Positions 1 to 5,915 of a stretch of 5,973 bases of DNA are shown piece after piece. The notes under the pieces were generated by a model, which was not told the origin of the DNA, searched no databases, and worked only from the letters and a program-made list of their open reading frames with translations. The position numbers and the translations under genes are program-made. The stretch is taken from contig JAODGL010000174.1 of the NCBI GenBank assembly GCA_025464585.1, positions 7,203 to 13,175 of the forward strand, written 5' to 3'. Within the stretch, counting starts at the first letter, position 1, and each line of letters begins with the position of its first letter. Source of the DNA: Methanosarcinales archaeon. GTDB lineage: Archaea; Halobacteriota; Syntropharchaeia; Alkanophagales; Methanospirareceae.

Positions 1-35
1 GGCTGAAGTAAACCAGCCCTGCCCTCTCCTTTTTT
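1..35 (+). terminator. Weak candidate terminator at the window edge
   Basis: A 5-bp inverted repeat (GGCTG at 1-5 and CAGCC at 14-18, 8-nt loop) is followed by six T residues at 30-35. It could end a plus-strand gene lying to the left of the window. The stem is short and 11 nt separate it from the T run, so this may be chance. The rest of 1-128 holds a separate 7-bp inverted repeat (41-47 with 69-75, 21-nt loop) with no T run after it, and no convincing gene. Confidence 0.2.
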
Positions 36-128
36 ATCTTACCCCTTCTTCCCCGCTTTATCGCTCTTAAGGGGTTATACGATTGTTGTGACACATGCCG
101 TAAAAGGAGCGCTCAATGCGCAGCTAAA

Positions 129-1259
129 CTACCGGTAGAAACGGCTAATGCTGAGTTGTTTGGAGCGAAGGCGGAAGCGCAGCAAGGTTATTACAAAGAC
201 GAAAATTGCAATTGCAACAAAAGCGATGTCAAAAACGTGAATCGGTAAACATGAGCCCTGGGACTCCTCTGCCCCAGACCTCTTTGATGCAGATAATGTG
301 GATGAGGAATTCCCTGCTCCTTCTCCACGGCTTTCTTCAACGAAAAATTGTTTTACTATGTCCGTGCCGGGAACAGTGACTTTATACTGCCCTGGCAGGC
401 TCTTTTTCACCGTGAAGTGAAGTGTTTTTGATGCCAGGTAGTCCAAAGTAACCGATTCCTCAGCTTCTTTTTCTCCGTTTATGACCAAAGCAATCTTTTC
501 TGTCCCTCTTACCCCCTCGTTCTTCACGGTCACCGATATTGAGACGGTTTCATCGGGTTTCACCGTAAATTTGTCTATCTGCATATCAGTTACCGTGAAT
601 TTAGTTTCACCTGTTACCTTAGCTTCCGGTGGTGCTTCTTTTTCTATTTCTTCTTCTCGCTGCACGAAAAAACTTATGTGTGTTATTTCCTCTATCGAAT
701 CAGAGAATGATTTTATTACACCTAAATCTTCCAGGTTATCTCTATCCCCCCCGCACGCGGTCTCAAAGAAATCTTCCATGTCTTTAAAAGCATCTTCGTT
801 ATCAAATAACTCCTTGAGATTGCGCGTCTCCTCCACTTTTCGCTCTAATTCATTTATTTTCGCTTTGTTCAAGCGATTATACGCATATATATCGAGGTCG
901 TACTTACCATACTTCCACCAAGAAGGAATGCTCTTTGTGTACACCACGTACACATCGTCTTCGTAATCCCTGCGATTTACATCCATGTGATCCATTGAAA
1001 CCACGTGTCCCAGGGGGTCTTCTATGATAAAAAAGAAATCAACGAAAACAAATCCATCGTAATTTACATTGGTCATCTCCGTGTACACTTTGAGTGTGCT
1101 CCCGTGCGCGAAACTGCTGCCCACAGGCACATAATGGTGCAAACCCTTAACATCAGAAACTATCACCGCCTTCCCTGCGCTTGCAACGGTAACCGCAGAA
1201 AAGCTGAACCACATCAATAACACCAGGATTGCCAGGGTGCTTCTTTTCCATCCCTTCAT
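129..1259 (-). CDS. Exported CARDB-domain surface protein with C-terminal membrane anchor
   Basis: A 376-aa protein of unknown specific function, predicted to sit on the outer face of the cell membrane. Residues 1-28 form a signal peptide: basic start, hydrophobic core, and a probable cleavage site near ASA-G. Residues 29-130 look like a beta-rich domain I cannot name. Residues 132-210 are charged and mostly helical. Residues about 221-308 resemble a CARDB/Ig-like adhesion domain (the pattern is a strand, then FTVKPDETV, then VTVKNEG and an NGE hairpin). A Ser/Gly-rich linker (309-337) with an NSS sequon leads to a transmembrane helix (about 342-361) and an Arg/Lys-rich tail, which gives an outside-to-inside anchor. 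The ATG is preceded by GAAGTGA with 4-nt spacing, a moderate Shine-Dalgarno match. The gene is divergent from the cytochrome/ccmF operon, separated by 123 bp. A role in binding or in holding a surface complex is plausible, but no catalytic motif is visible. Confidence 0.8.
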   Translation of the reverse strand: MKGWKRSTLAILVLLMWFSFSAVTVASAGKAVIVSDVKGLHHYVPVGSSFAHGSTLKVYTEMTNVNYDGFVFVDFFFIIEDPLGHVVSMDHMDVNRRDYEDDVYVVYTKSIPSWWKYGKYDLDIYAYNRLNKAKINELERKVEETRNLKELFDNEDAFKDMEDFFETACGGDRDNLEDLGVIKSFSDSIEEITHISFFVQREEEIEKEAPPEAKVTGETKFTVTDMQIDKFTVKPDETVSISVTVKNEGVRGTEKIALVINGEKEAEESVTLDYLASKTLHFTVKKSLPGQYKVTVPGTDIVKQFFVEESRGEGAGNSSSTLSASKRSGAEESQGSCLPIHVFDIAFVAIAIFVFVITLLRFRLRSKQLSISRFYR

Positions 1260-1294
1260 TTTTCACTTCTTATGCTATTTCATCTCTTCTACTT

Positions 1295-1312
1295 AAAAAT
1301 TTATGCTTTTCT
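1295..1312 (-). promoter_or_regulatory. Candidate BRE/TATA for the CARDB protein gene
   Basis: On the minus strand, AGAAAAGC followed by ATAAATTTTT resembles an archaeal BRE plus TATA element. A start about 26 nt downstream would fall near 1277, leaving a leader of roughly 17 nt that contains the GAAGTGA ribosome site. The whole divergent gap (1260-1382) is very AT-rich, so chance matches are easy. Confidence 0.3.
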
Positions 1313-1333
1313 GTTCTAATTAATAAAATTAAA

Positions 1334-1346
1334 AGCGAAATACATT
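1334..1346 (+). promoter_or_regulatory. Candidate BRE/TATA for the cytochrome-ccmF operon
   Basis: AGCGAAA followed by TACATT has the purine/AA-rich BRE pattern next to a poor TATA match. It would place transcription start near 1369, giving a leader of about 14 nt before the ATG at 1383. It is clearly weaker than the two promoters at 5241-5297. Confidence 0.25.
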
Positions 1347-1382
1347 TTACTTGTAATAAAGCAATATACCAAGAGAAAAGAG

Positions 1383-2051
1383 ATGAAACACAAACTATTT
1401 GCCTTGCTTGCTCTGGTAATCTTTGTCGCAGCCGTATCCGTCAGTATAGGCAAAGAGGATAGAGCCAGCGAGGTGATTCCACCAAATCCCAAAGGATTCA
1501 TAGGGTCGTGGCATCCCGCACCAGAGTGCGGGCAGTGCCATGTCTCACTTCTCTCAGACAGGCAGTTGCGTGCAAAACTTGGGTCTTGCAACTGTCATCG
1601 CGAAGCATATACTTCCGCCGGCGCGATAGACATGGATAAAATCAGGAAGAACGCACATGGCATAAAGGTATGTGTTGATTGTCACATGGGAACAGGAATA
1701 GCAAATATCACTCAAGAGATTCCCTGTGATGAGTACCACAAAATACATCAGGACACCGATTGCCAGGACTGTCATGGTAAGAAAGAGGAAATCTCAATAC
1801 CAGAGAGCGAAGAATGCGATTCCTGCCATAGTGGAAATCCTCATACCGTCCACGGCAACAGAACAGGAGAGATGTGTGTCATTTGTCATGGTCCATTTGG
1901 AATAGAATATAAGGAGGAGGGGTATCAACTAATAGAAGGCGTACCGAAGAAAAAAACAGGGGAGATGACTTATCCCACGATCTCTAATATATTAAAGGCA
2001 CTTATAAAATTTATACTAAATATACTAAAAACAAAAGAAGGGGGTGCGTAA
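1383..2051 (+). CDS. Exported multiheme cytochrome c with two degenerate haem sites
   Basis: A 222-aa electron-transfer protein predicted to act outside the cytoplasmic membrane. Residues 1-22 are a signal peptide or N-terminal anchor. Five canonical CxxCH haem-attachment sites are visible: CGQCH (49-53), CVDCH (97-101), CQDCH (127-131), CDSCH (145-149) and CVICH (165-169). Two further sites are off-consensus. SCNCH (68-72) has Ser where the first Cys should be, or can be read as CxCH. CDEYH (115-119) has Tyr in place of the second Cys. Extra His residues (H44, H92, H120s, H154, H157) could be distal haem ligands. After the last haem site the chain ends in a helix-prone segment (about 200-217) with hydrophobic residues at helical spacing and Lys/Asn on the other face. 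Only a weak purine-rich ribosome site (AAGAGAAAAGAG) precedes the ATG. It is the first gene of an operon with the next small protein (7-nt gap) and ccmF. The specific redox partner cannot be told from the sequence, and I do not recognise a named subfamily. Confidence 0.85.
   Translation: MKHKLFALLALVIFVAAVSVSIGKEDRASEVIPPNPKGFIGSWHPAPECGQCHVSLLSDRQLRAKLGSCNCHREAYTSAGAIDMDKIRKNAHGIKVCVDCHMGTGIANITQEIPCDEYHKIHQDTDCQDCHGKKEEISIPESEECDSCHSGNPHTVHGNRTGEMCVICHGPFGIEYKEEGYQLIEGVPKKKTGEMTYPTISNILKALIKFILNILKTKEGGA
2040..2046 (+). promoter_or_regulatory. Ribosome binding site deciding the start of the small middle gene
   Basis: GGGGGTG matches the anti-Shine-Dalgarno pairing sequence and lies 12 nt before the ATG at 2059. 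An in-frame GTG at 2044 lies inside this motif, so it cannot be the start served by it. The ATG is therefore preferred, although 12 nt is a long spacing. Confidence 0.45.
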
Positions 2052-2058
2052 GATAGCG

Positions 2059-2493
2059 ATGAAAAAGGGTATTGTTTTTGCAGTTATCGCCATTCTAATG
2101 GTCATGGGTCTGGTTACGATTTCAATCATAAAGATAGAAGAAGTGCCAGTAATAAAAGTCAAGGCTGAGGTGACGGTAACAGATGGCAGACCATCGGTAG
2201 AAATCGCCAATGTGGAACAAGAAGCAGTGAATCCGTTGCAGAGCCCGAGAGGTAGCTCTACCACGGGTTTCCCGAGCGTGGATGCGCTTGCGATAATCAA
2301 CAATACAAAAGTTAGCTACTGGGCTGCCAAGGATTATCACGGTAATGGTACCTACGATTTTGTAATCGGCTTCTCAAAAAGTGCCGCACCGAGACAGGGG
2401 GATATGGTAAAGGTAATTGTGAAGATTGTGAAGGTGGTGGATGGGAAAGCTCGCACGATGGCAAGGGATGTAAAAGTTATCTTATGGGAGTAA
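2059..2493 (+). CDS. Small membrane-anchored extracytoplasmic protein of unknown function
   Basis: I do not recognise this 144-aa protein. A short basic start (MKKG) and a hydrophobic helix (about 5-24) suggest a single N-terminal anchor with the rest outside the cell membrane. The outer part is beta-strand rich. It has a Pro/Ser/Gly-rich stretch (58-73) and then a compact domain (74-144) containing VSYWAAKDYHGNGTYDF and a run of alternating hydrophobic residues from GDMVKV to the C-terminus, typical of an Ig-like or OB-like sandwich. It has no Cys and no CxxCH site. Size and topology recall CcmE, the haem chaperone, and the GD-MVKV...DGKA stretch is faintly similar to the CcmE C-terminal strands. 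However, the CcmE haem-binding His/Cys-xxx-Tyr tail is absent, so I do not call it CcmE. It lies 7 nt after the cytochrome and 3 nt before ccmF, which points to a role in cytochrome assembly or anchoring (inference). Confidence 0.8.
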   Translation: MKKGIVFAVIAILMVMGLVTISIIKIEEVPVIKVKAEVTVTDGRPSVEIANVEQEAVNPLQSPRGSSTTGFPSVDALAIINNTKVSYWAAKDYHGNGTYDFVIGFSKSAAPRQGDMVKVIVKIVKVVDGKARTMARDVKVILWE

Positions 2494-2496
2494 AAA

Positions 2497-4455
2497 ATGG
2501 AAACAGGGCAAATCTTCTTAATCTCCGCTTGCGTACTTCTCGTCCTTGATTTTATTCTCCTGCTAATGGCAAAGGCAAATCCGGAAGAGAAGAAGAAACT
2601 TGAACGCGCATTTTTCGCTTCTTCCTTAGCTTACGTGCTAATAATCGCCTCGTACCTCAGGCTCACTTTCGCTTTCCTGAATGACAACTTCTGGTTGAGT
2701 GAGGTTTATACATACAGTTCATCGAGCTTGTCAGTTCAGTATAAGCTCGGCGACCCCTGGATAGGCAGCAGCGGGTCAATGCTCTTTGTGGCTTTTCTCT
2801 TTACCCTCCTCTACTTCGTGTATCGGTTTAGAGGATTTGGAAAAGAAAGCGAGTTCCGCATAACCACGTACAAGATACTGGACATCTTCCTCATCTTTCT
2901 CCTTCTCGTCACCCTGCTGAAGAGCCCTTTTGAGCTTTTGCCCGTGACACCAATGGATGGAGCAGGGCTAAATCCATTGCTGCAAACATTTTGGGTCCTC
3001 ATTCACCCACCCGTGGTTTTCTTGGGATACGTATTTGTCTTCTTCGCATTCACACTGACCCTGGCGGGTATGATAACGGGTGAGAGCGAAAATGAAGAAG
3101 TAAGAGAAGTTTTAAAGCGTTCCCTTTATGCCGCATGGCTGTTTTTAGCTCTTGGAATAGCGCTTGGTGGGTGGTGGTCTTATGAAGTGCTGGGTTGGGG
3201 AGGATACTGGGCTTGGGACCCTGTGGAAACAGCTTCTTTACTGCCCTGGTTAGCTCTCACCGCATACTTTCACTTGCCTGCGCGGAGCAAAGACCTGGCG
3301 AAAGAAATCACGCTCTTGATTACTTTTTTTATGATCATCTTCTCCACCGCTCTCACCCGCGGGGGGTTATTGGAGTCAGTTCATGCCTTTGGTAAATCGC
3401 CCGTTGGTCCCGTGCTCCTGGGATTCGCTTTTTGCGTTGTTATTTACTTCTTCTATCTAACACGAAGTACGAATAAACCATTTTATACTTTCGATATGAA
3501 CACGTCTTCCCTTTATTCTGTCGCTATTTTCGCCGCATACTGGTCGCTGATGTTTCTATTAATTATATGCTTCCTCGGAGATGCAGCGCCAATAATAGGC
3601 GGCTTGTTCAAAGAGAACCCCATGACTACGAGTCCCGAATTTTACAATAAATGGTGCTTCCCTTTCACACTCGCCTTCGTAGCGGCTTTAGGTGGGTGCA
3701 ATATAGGTCTGAAAATGAAGAGATATCTCATGTTAATCGTGTCGGTGCTGCTTATCGGGGCTGTTTTAGCAGCTATCGGGCAACCAACACCAAATTGGCT
3801 TGCAAACCTCGGACTTCCGCTCCTGACGGTAGCGGGGATTGCCATCGCTTATAACTTCGCCCGGTTAATATCAAAGAAGAATTCCTCTTCTCGATTGTGG
3901 GGCAAGACCATCATGCATCTTGCTGTTGTAATTATCTTAATAGGCGTTTTCGTCAGCTCTGCTGCTGAAACAGAGAGCGGAAACATCGTTGCAAGACCTG
4001 ACTCCGTTATTGACGCTTTAGGGCTGCAAATTACGTTGAATAATTTCACCGTGTATCCCGGTACCGGAAGTGTTTACTACCCTCAACATTCTTTTATAGG
4101 TCCTGAACGCTCTGCGCTAAAGATGGATGTTGCAATCGAAGATGATGGGGGAGAGGTTCACCATGAATCGCTGTGGATGTATTACTACATAAACTATGGC
4201 GTGGTGTCCGAACCTTTGATCATTTCCGCTCCTGCGGGTGATATGTACATTTCCATGCACCAAACAAAATCCAGTTTTAATTCGATGTTTTTCGCGCTTA
4301 TGGGTCAGGAGGTTCAACCAGAAGATTCGGTAATCGTGGTAAAGAGAGTACCCATGATATGGCTTGTTTGGTTTGGGATAATATTACTGGGAATCGGGAT
4401 GACCGTATTACTACTCGGCGAGCTCCGGAAAGGAGGCATCATTGCCAAATCCTAA
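2497..4455 (+). CDS. ccmF: Cytochrome c maturation haem lyase subunit CcmF
   Basis: A 652-aa multi-pass membrane protein, the usual length for CcmF/NrfE. In System I, CcmF takes haem from CcmE and joins it to the CxxCH cysteines of apocytochromes on the outer face of the membrane. The family signature is clear. The WWD motif is at 234-244 (WGGYWAWDPVE). The two outer-face histidines appear as HPP (H170) and as VHAF (H296) after TRGG. The two transmembrane histidines thought to ligate CcmF's own haem b appear as AYFH (H259) and MHL (H474). Residues about 485-620 form the large outer loop typical of the family, including the SEPLI...GDMYI stretch, and a final helix spans 617-641. GGGAG at 2486-2490 provides a ribosome site 6 nt before the ATG, and the gap to the previous stop is 3 nt, so co-translation with the upstream gene is likely. 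No ccmA, B, C, E, G or H is in the window, so the rest of the pathway must be elsewhere. A role as a dedicated NrfE-like lyase is an alternative. Confidence 0.95.
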   Translation: METGQIFLISACVLLVLDFILLLMAKANPEEKKKLERAFFASSLAYVLIIASYLRLTFAFLNDNFWLSEVYTYSSSSLSVQYKLGDPWIGSSGSMLFVAFLFTLLYFVYRFRGFGKESEFRITTYKILDIFLIFLLLVTLLKSPFELLPVTPMDGAGLNPLLQTFWVLIHPPVVFLGYVFVFFAFTLTLAGMITGESENEEVREVLKRSLYAAWLFLALGIALGGWWSYEVLGWGGYWAWDPVETASLLPWLALTAYFHLPARSKDLAKEITLLITFFMIIFSTALTRGGLLESVHAFGKSPVGPVLLGFAFCVVIYFFYLTRSTNKPFYTFDMNTSSLYSVAIFAAYWSLMFLLIICFLGDAAPIIGGLFKENPMTTSPEFYNKWCFPFTLAFVAALGGCNIGLKMKRYLMLIVSVLLIGAVLAAIGQPTPNWLANLGLPLLTVAGIAIAYNFARLISKKNSSSRLWGKTIMHLAVVIILIGVFVSSAAETESGNIVARPDSVIDALGLQITLNNFTVYPGTGSVYYPQHSFIGPERSALKMDVAIEDDGGEVHHESLWMYYYINYGVVSEPLIISAPAGDMYISMHQTKSSFNSMFFALMGQEVQPEDSVIVVKRVPMIWLVWFGIILLGIGMTVLLLGELRKGGIIAKS

Positions 4456-4520
4456 AACTAAAGCCGAAATCCTAAACAAACAATTAAAAAAGAAAGCGTT
4501 ACCGAAGAAACATTTTAAAG

Positions 4521-4566
4521 GTTTTTTTCTTTTCCGTAAACGGTTTTCTTTTTCTAAAAGAAAAAG
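4521..4566. terminator. Convergent terminator region between ccmF and the NapC-like cytochrome
   Basis: The 117-bp convergent gap holds T-rich tracts on the plus strand (GTTTTTTTCTTTT at 4521-4533 and a second at 4544-4555), the usual archaeal stop signal. It also holds a perfect 8-bp inverted repeat, CTTTTTCT (4548-4555) with AGAAAAAG (4559-4566) around an AAA loop. Read on the minus strand, the same hairpin presents T-tracts just after the stop of the cytochrome gene at 4573. It could therefore serve both genes. The stem is AT-only apart from two G-C pairs, so the T-tracts may matter more than the fold. Confidence 0.55.
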
Positions 4567-4572
4567 GTTCGT

Positions 4573-5166
4573 TTATGAATGTTTCTCCGGAGGATGGCAA
4601 ATATCACATGTTTCTTCCTTTACATCTACATCGTGGTCGTTATGGCATGCCACACACTCGTATCCACTATAATCGGGACTCTCGTAGGCGCGGTACTCAC
4701 CAACCTTATGTGCTCCGTGTTCAATCGTGCGATGACATTTAAAACATGAGATATCCGGGTCTGAAATTTTCTCTGATGCAACTTTGGCTCTCGTACCATT
4801 GTGGCATTCCTCACACACTTCTCTCTTTGGCGATGCAGGCGGTTTCTCTTCGATTTCCTCTGCCATTTCATCGAAACTCTTCCCCTCAATCATTCCCGCT
4901 GTGTGATGTAGCGCGTGCCCCATGACCATAACCATCTCCAACATTTTCGGCTCGTGCGGTTTGTGGCATTCGTGACAGTCTATGCCTGCATGAACTGACC
5001 CTTCCAGGGAGGTGTAAAAGGGCTCCATCTCATGACAGTTCTTTGCACAATTCGCTGGCTTTTCCATCTCTTCCATCATTGCAGGCATCACAACCGCAAC
5101 ACCGACAATAGCTCCGATGAAAACCACCACGACCAGCGCAATAATAACCTTCTCACCTCTTTCCAT
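4573..5166 (-). CDS. NapC/NirT/NrfH-like membrane-anchored multiheme cytochrome c
   Basis: A 197-aa cytochrome with one N-terminal transmembrane helix (about 6-28) and a haem domain outside the membrane. Proteins of the NapC/NirT/NrfH family oxidise membrane quinol and pass electrons to soluble partners. Haem sites are CAKNCH (40-45, a CxxxCH variant), CHECH (64-68), CEECH (118-122), CFKCH (141-145), CVACH (171-175) and CDICH (187-191), so up to six haems against four in classical NrfH/NapC. The first part, with NCHEMEP, then SVHAGIDCHECHKPH, is the strongest family match. A GHALHH cluster (84-88) in the long gap between haem sites two and three could give distal ligands. The start chosen is the ATG at 5166. 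An in-frame TTG six bases upstream abuts the AGGAGGG ribosome site and is too close to be used. The gene has its own strong promoter and is convergent with ccmF. The natural electron donor and acceptor are not shown by the sequence. Confidence 0.87.
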   Translation of the reverse strand: MERGEKVIIALVVVVFIGAIVGVAVVMPAMMEEMEKPANCAKNCHEMEPFYTSLEGSVHAGIDCHECHKPHEPKMLEMVMVMGHALHHTAGMIEGKSFDEMAEEIEEKPPASPKREVCEECHNGTRAKVASEKISDPDISCFKCHRTIEHGAHKVGEYRAYESPDYSGYECVACHNDHDVDVKEETCDICHPPEKHS

Positions 5167-5172
5167 ACTCAA

Positions 5173-5179
5173 CCCTCCT
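5173..5179 (-). promoter_or_regulatory. Strong ribosome binding site of the NapC-like gene
   Basis: AGGAGGG on the minus strand is followed by 6 nt (TTGAGT) and then ATG at 5166. This spacing fixes the start on that ATG rather than on the TTG at 5172. Confidence 0.8.
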
Positions 5180-5240
5180 AATTACATCTGCTTCCATTTT
5201 GACGTCTCTTGTCTATGTTATACTCCAAAAAATCATCAGG

Positions 5241-5257
5241 CATATATAAAGCTTTCG
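5241..5257 (-). promoter_or_regulatory. Archaeal BRE/TATA promoter of the NapC-like cytochrome
   Basis: On the minus strand CGAAAGC (BRE-like) is followed directly by TTTATATATG, close to the archaeal consensus. A start about 26 nt downstream falls near 5220, giving a leader of roughly 54 nt that ends in the AGGAGGG ribosome site. Confidence 0.75.
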
Positions 5258-5297
5258 ATTTTTTCGCATCACCGGAAAAATTAGAAAACTTTATATA
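5243..5297. repeat. 55-bp near-palindrome spanning both divergent promoters
   Basis: Left arm 5243-5265 and right arm 5275-5297 are inverted copies with 20 of 23 positions matching by hand count, around a 9-nt centre (5266-5274). The outer 9 bp (TATATAAAG / CTTTATATA) are perfect and are the two TATA boxes. The inner part (an A/T run ending in C on the left, starting with G on the right) lies between the promoters, where an operator or a shared regulator site would be expected. Confidence 0.75.
5284..5297 (+). promoter_or_regulatory. Archaeal BRE/TATA promoter of the Yip1-family gene
   Basis: GAAAAC (BRE-like) runs straight into TTTATATA. The usual TATA-to-start distance of about 26 nt puts transcription start at about 5320, within a couple of bases of the ATG at 5322. 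No Shine-Dalgarno motif lies before that ATG, so the mRNA is probably leaderless. Confidence 0.75.
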
Positions 5298-5321
5298 GTA
5301 AAATTACCCCACTTAAAAAGT

Positions 5322-5915
5322 ATGATACAAATGAACATACTTGGAAGAATACGCGGTTTCTCATTTCAGCCGTCAAAAGAATTCGCTGCATCTAAGGAAG
5401 ATACGCTCAGTGACGCCTTCAAGTATTACGTCCCCATGCTGGCGATGCTCGCACTGATTCTCGCAATTGTAGTGACTGTTGTGGTGACCGTGCTGGTGTC
5501 AAAGCTTGGATTGTCTGAACTCTCATTAATGCCTGGATTACCAGAGCTCGGTAAAATCGCACCACTGCTCGGTGCAGGGGCTTTTGTGGGCATAATCGCT
5601 GCGGGTATAATCGCCGCACTTTATATCGCGGTTTGGCTCCATATCTGGGTGTACCTGTTTGGTGGTAGAAGAGGGTTAAAGCAGACGACAAAAGCGATTA
5701 CGTATGGTGCAACACCGTGCTTAGTATTGGGCTGGGTTCCAGGACCGAACATTATCATCGCACCGATATGGTCCCTTCTCCTGGTAATTACCGGTGTAAT
5801 GGAACTCCACGAGCTATCTCCTGGAATGGCAATCCTTGCTGTAATCCTTGCAATCCTCGTACCGGTGATTATCGCTGGGATAATTGCTGCTGCAATCGTT
5901 CCGGCAATACTCTGA
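5322..5915 (+). CDS. Yip1-family multi-pass membrane protein
   Basis: A 197-aa membrane protein resembling archaeal members of the Yip1 family, whose biochemical role in prokaryotes is not established. A soluble N-terminus with a P-S-K-EF motif (17-21) and an FKYY segment (33-36) leads into hydrophobic segments at about 37-60, 83-112, 142-160 and 168-195, with a fifth possible one at 125-138. Family-like features are HIWVYLFGG (107-115) then QTTKAITYGATP, the WVPGPN turn, and ELHELS (161-166). The ATG at 5322 fits the promoter spacing and a leaderless message. A second in-frame ATG lies at 5331 and cannot be excluded. The gene is divergent from the NapC-like cytochrome and shares a symmetric promoter region with it, so the two are probably expressed under the same conditions. 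The C-terminal half is low in complexity (Ala, Ile, Val), which limits homology judgement. Confidence 0.8.
   Translation: MIQMNILGRIRGFSFQPSKEFAASKEDTLSDAFKYYVPMLAMLALILAIVVTVVVTVLVSKLGLSELSLMPGLPELGKIAPLLGAGAFVGIIAAGIIAALYIAVWLHIWVYLFGGRRGLKQTTKAITYGATPCLVLGWVPGPNIIIAPIWSLLLVITGVMELHELSPGMAILAVILAILVPVIIAGIIAAAIVPAIL

Noticed and set aside
41..75. 7-bp inverted repeat ACCCCTT/AAGGGGT with a 21-nt loop
   Set aside because: The loop is long, no T run follows on either strand, and nothing links it to a gene.
2044..2058. GTG at 2044 as an alternative start of the small middle gene
   Set aside because: It lies within the G-rich ribosome site and leaves no spacing for it. The ATG at 2059 is better placed.
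2059..2493. Calling the small middle gene ccmE
   Set aside because: Size and topology fit, but the haem-binding His/Cys-xxx-Tyr motif and the usual CcmE core pattern are not present.
4447..4476. Exact 10-bp direct repeat AAATCCTAAA at 4447-4456 and 4467-4476, around the ccmF stop
   Set aside because: Only two short AT-rich copies. It may be a small tandem duplication but no function is indicated.
4442..4672. A 76-codon plus-strand reading frame starting with TTG after ccmF
   Set aside because: It begins inside the ccmF end, runs through the T-rich terminator zone and overlaps the well-supported cytochrome gene on the other strand. Its Lys/Phe-rich product is what such low-complexity DNA would give.
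5153..5197. A 14-codon minus-strand upstream reading frame in the cytochrome leader, overlapping the cytochrome start
   Set aside because: It has no ribosome site of its own, and short frames like this occur by chance. Only conservation would make it credible.
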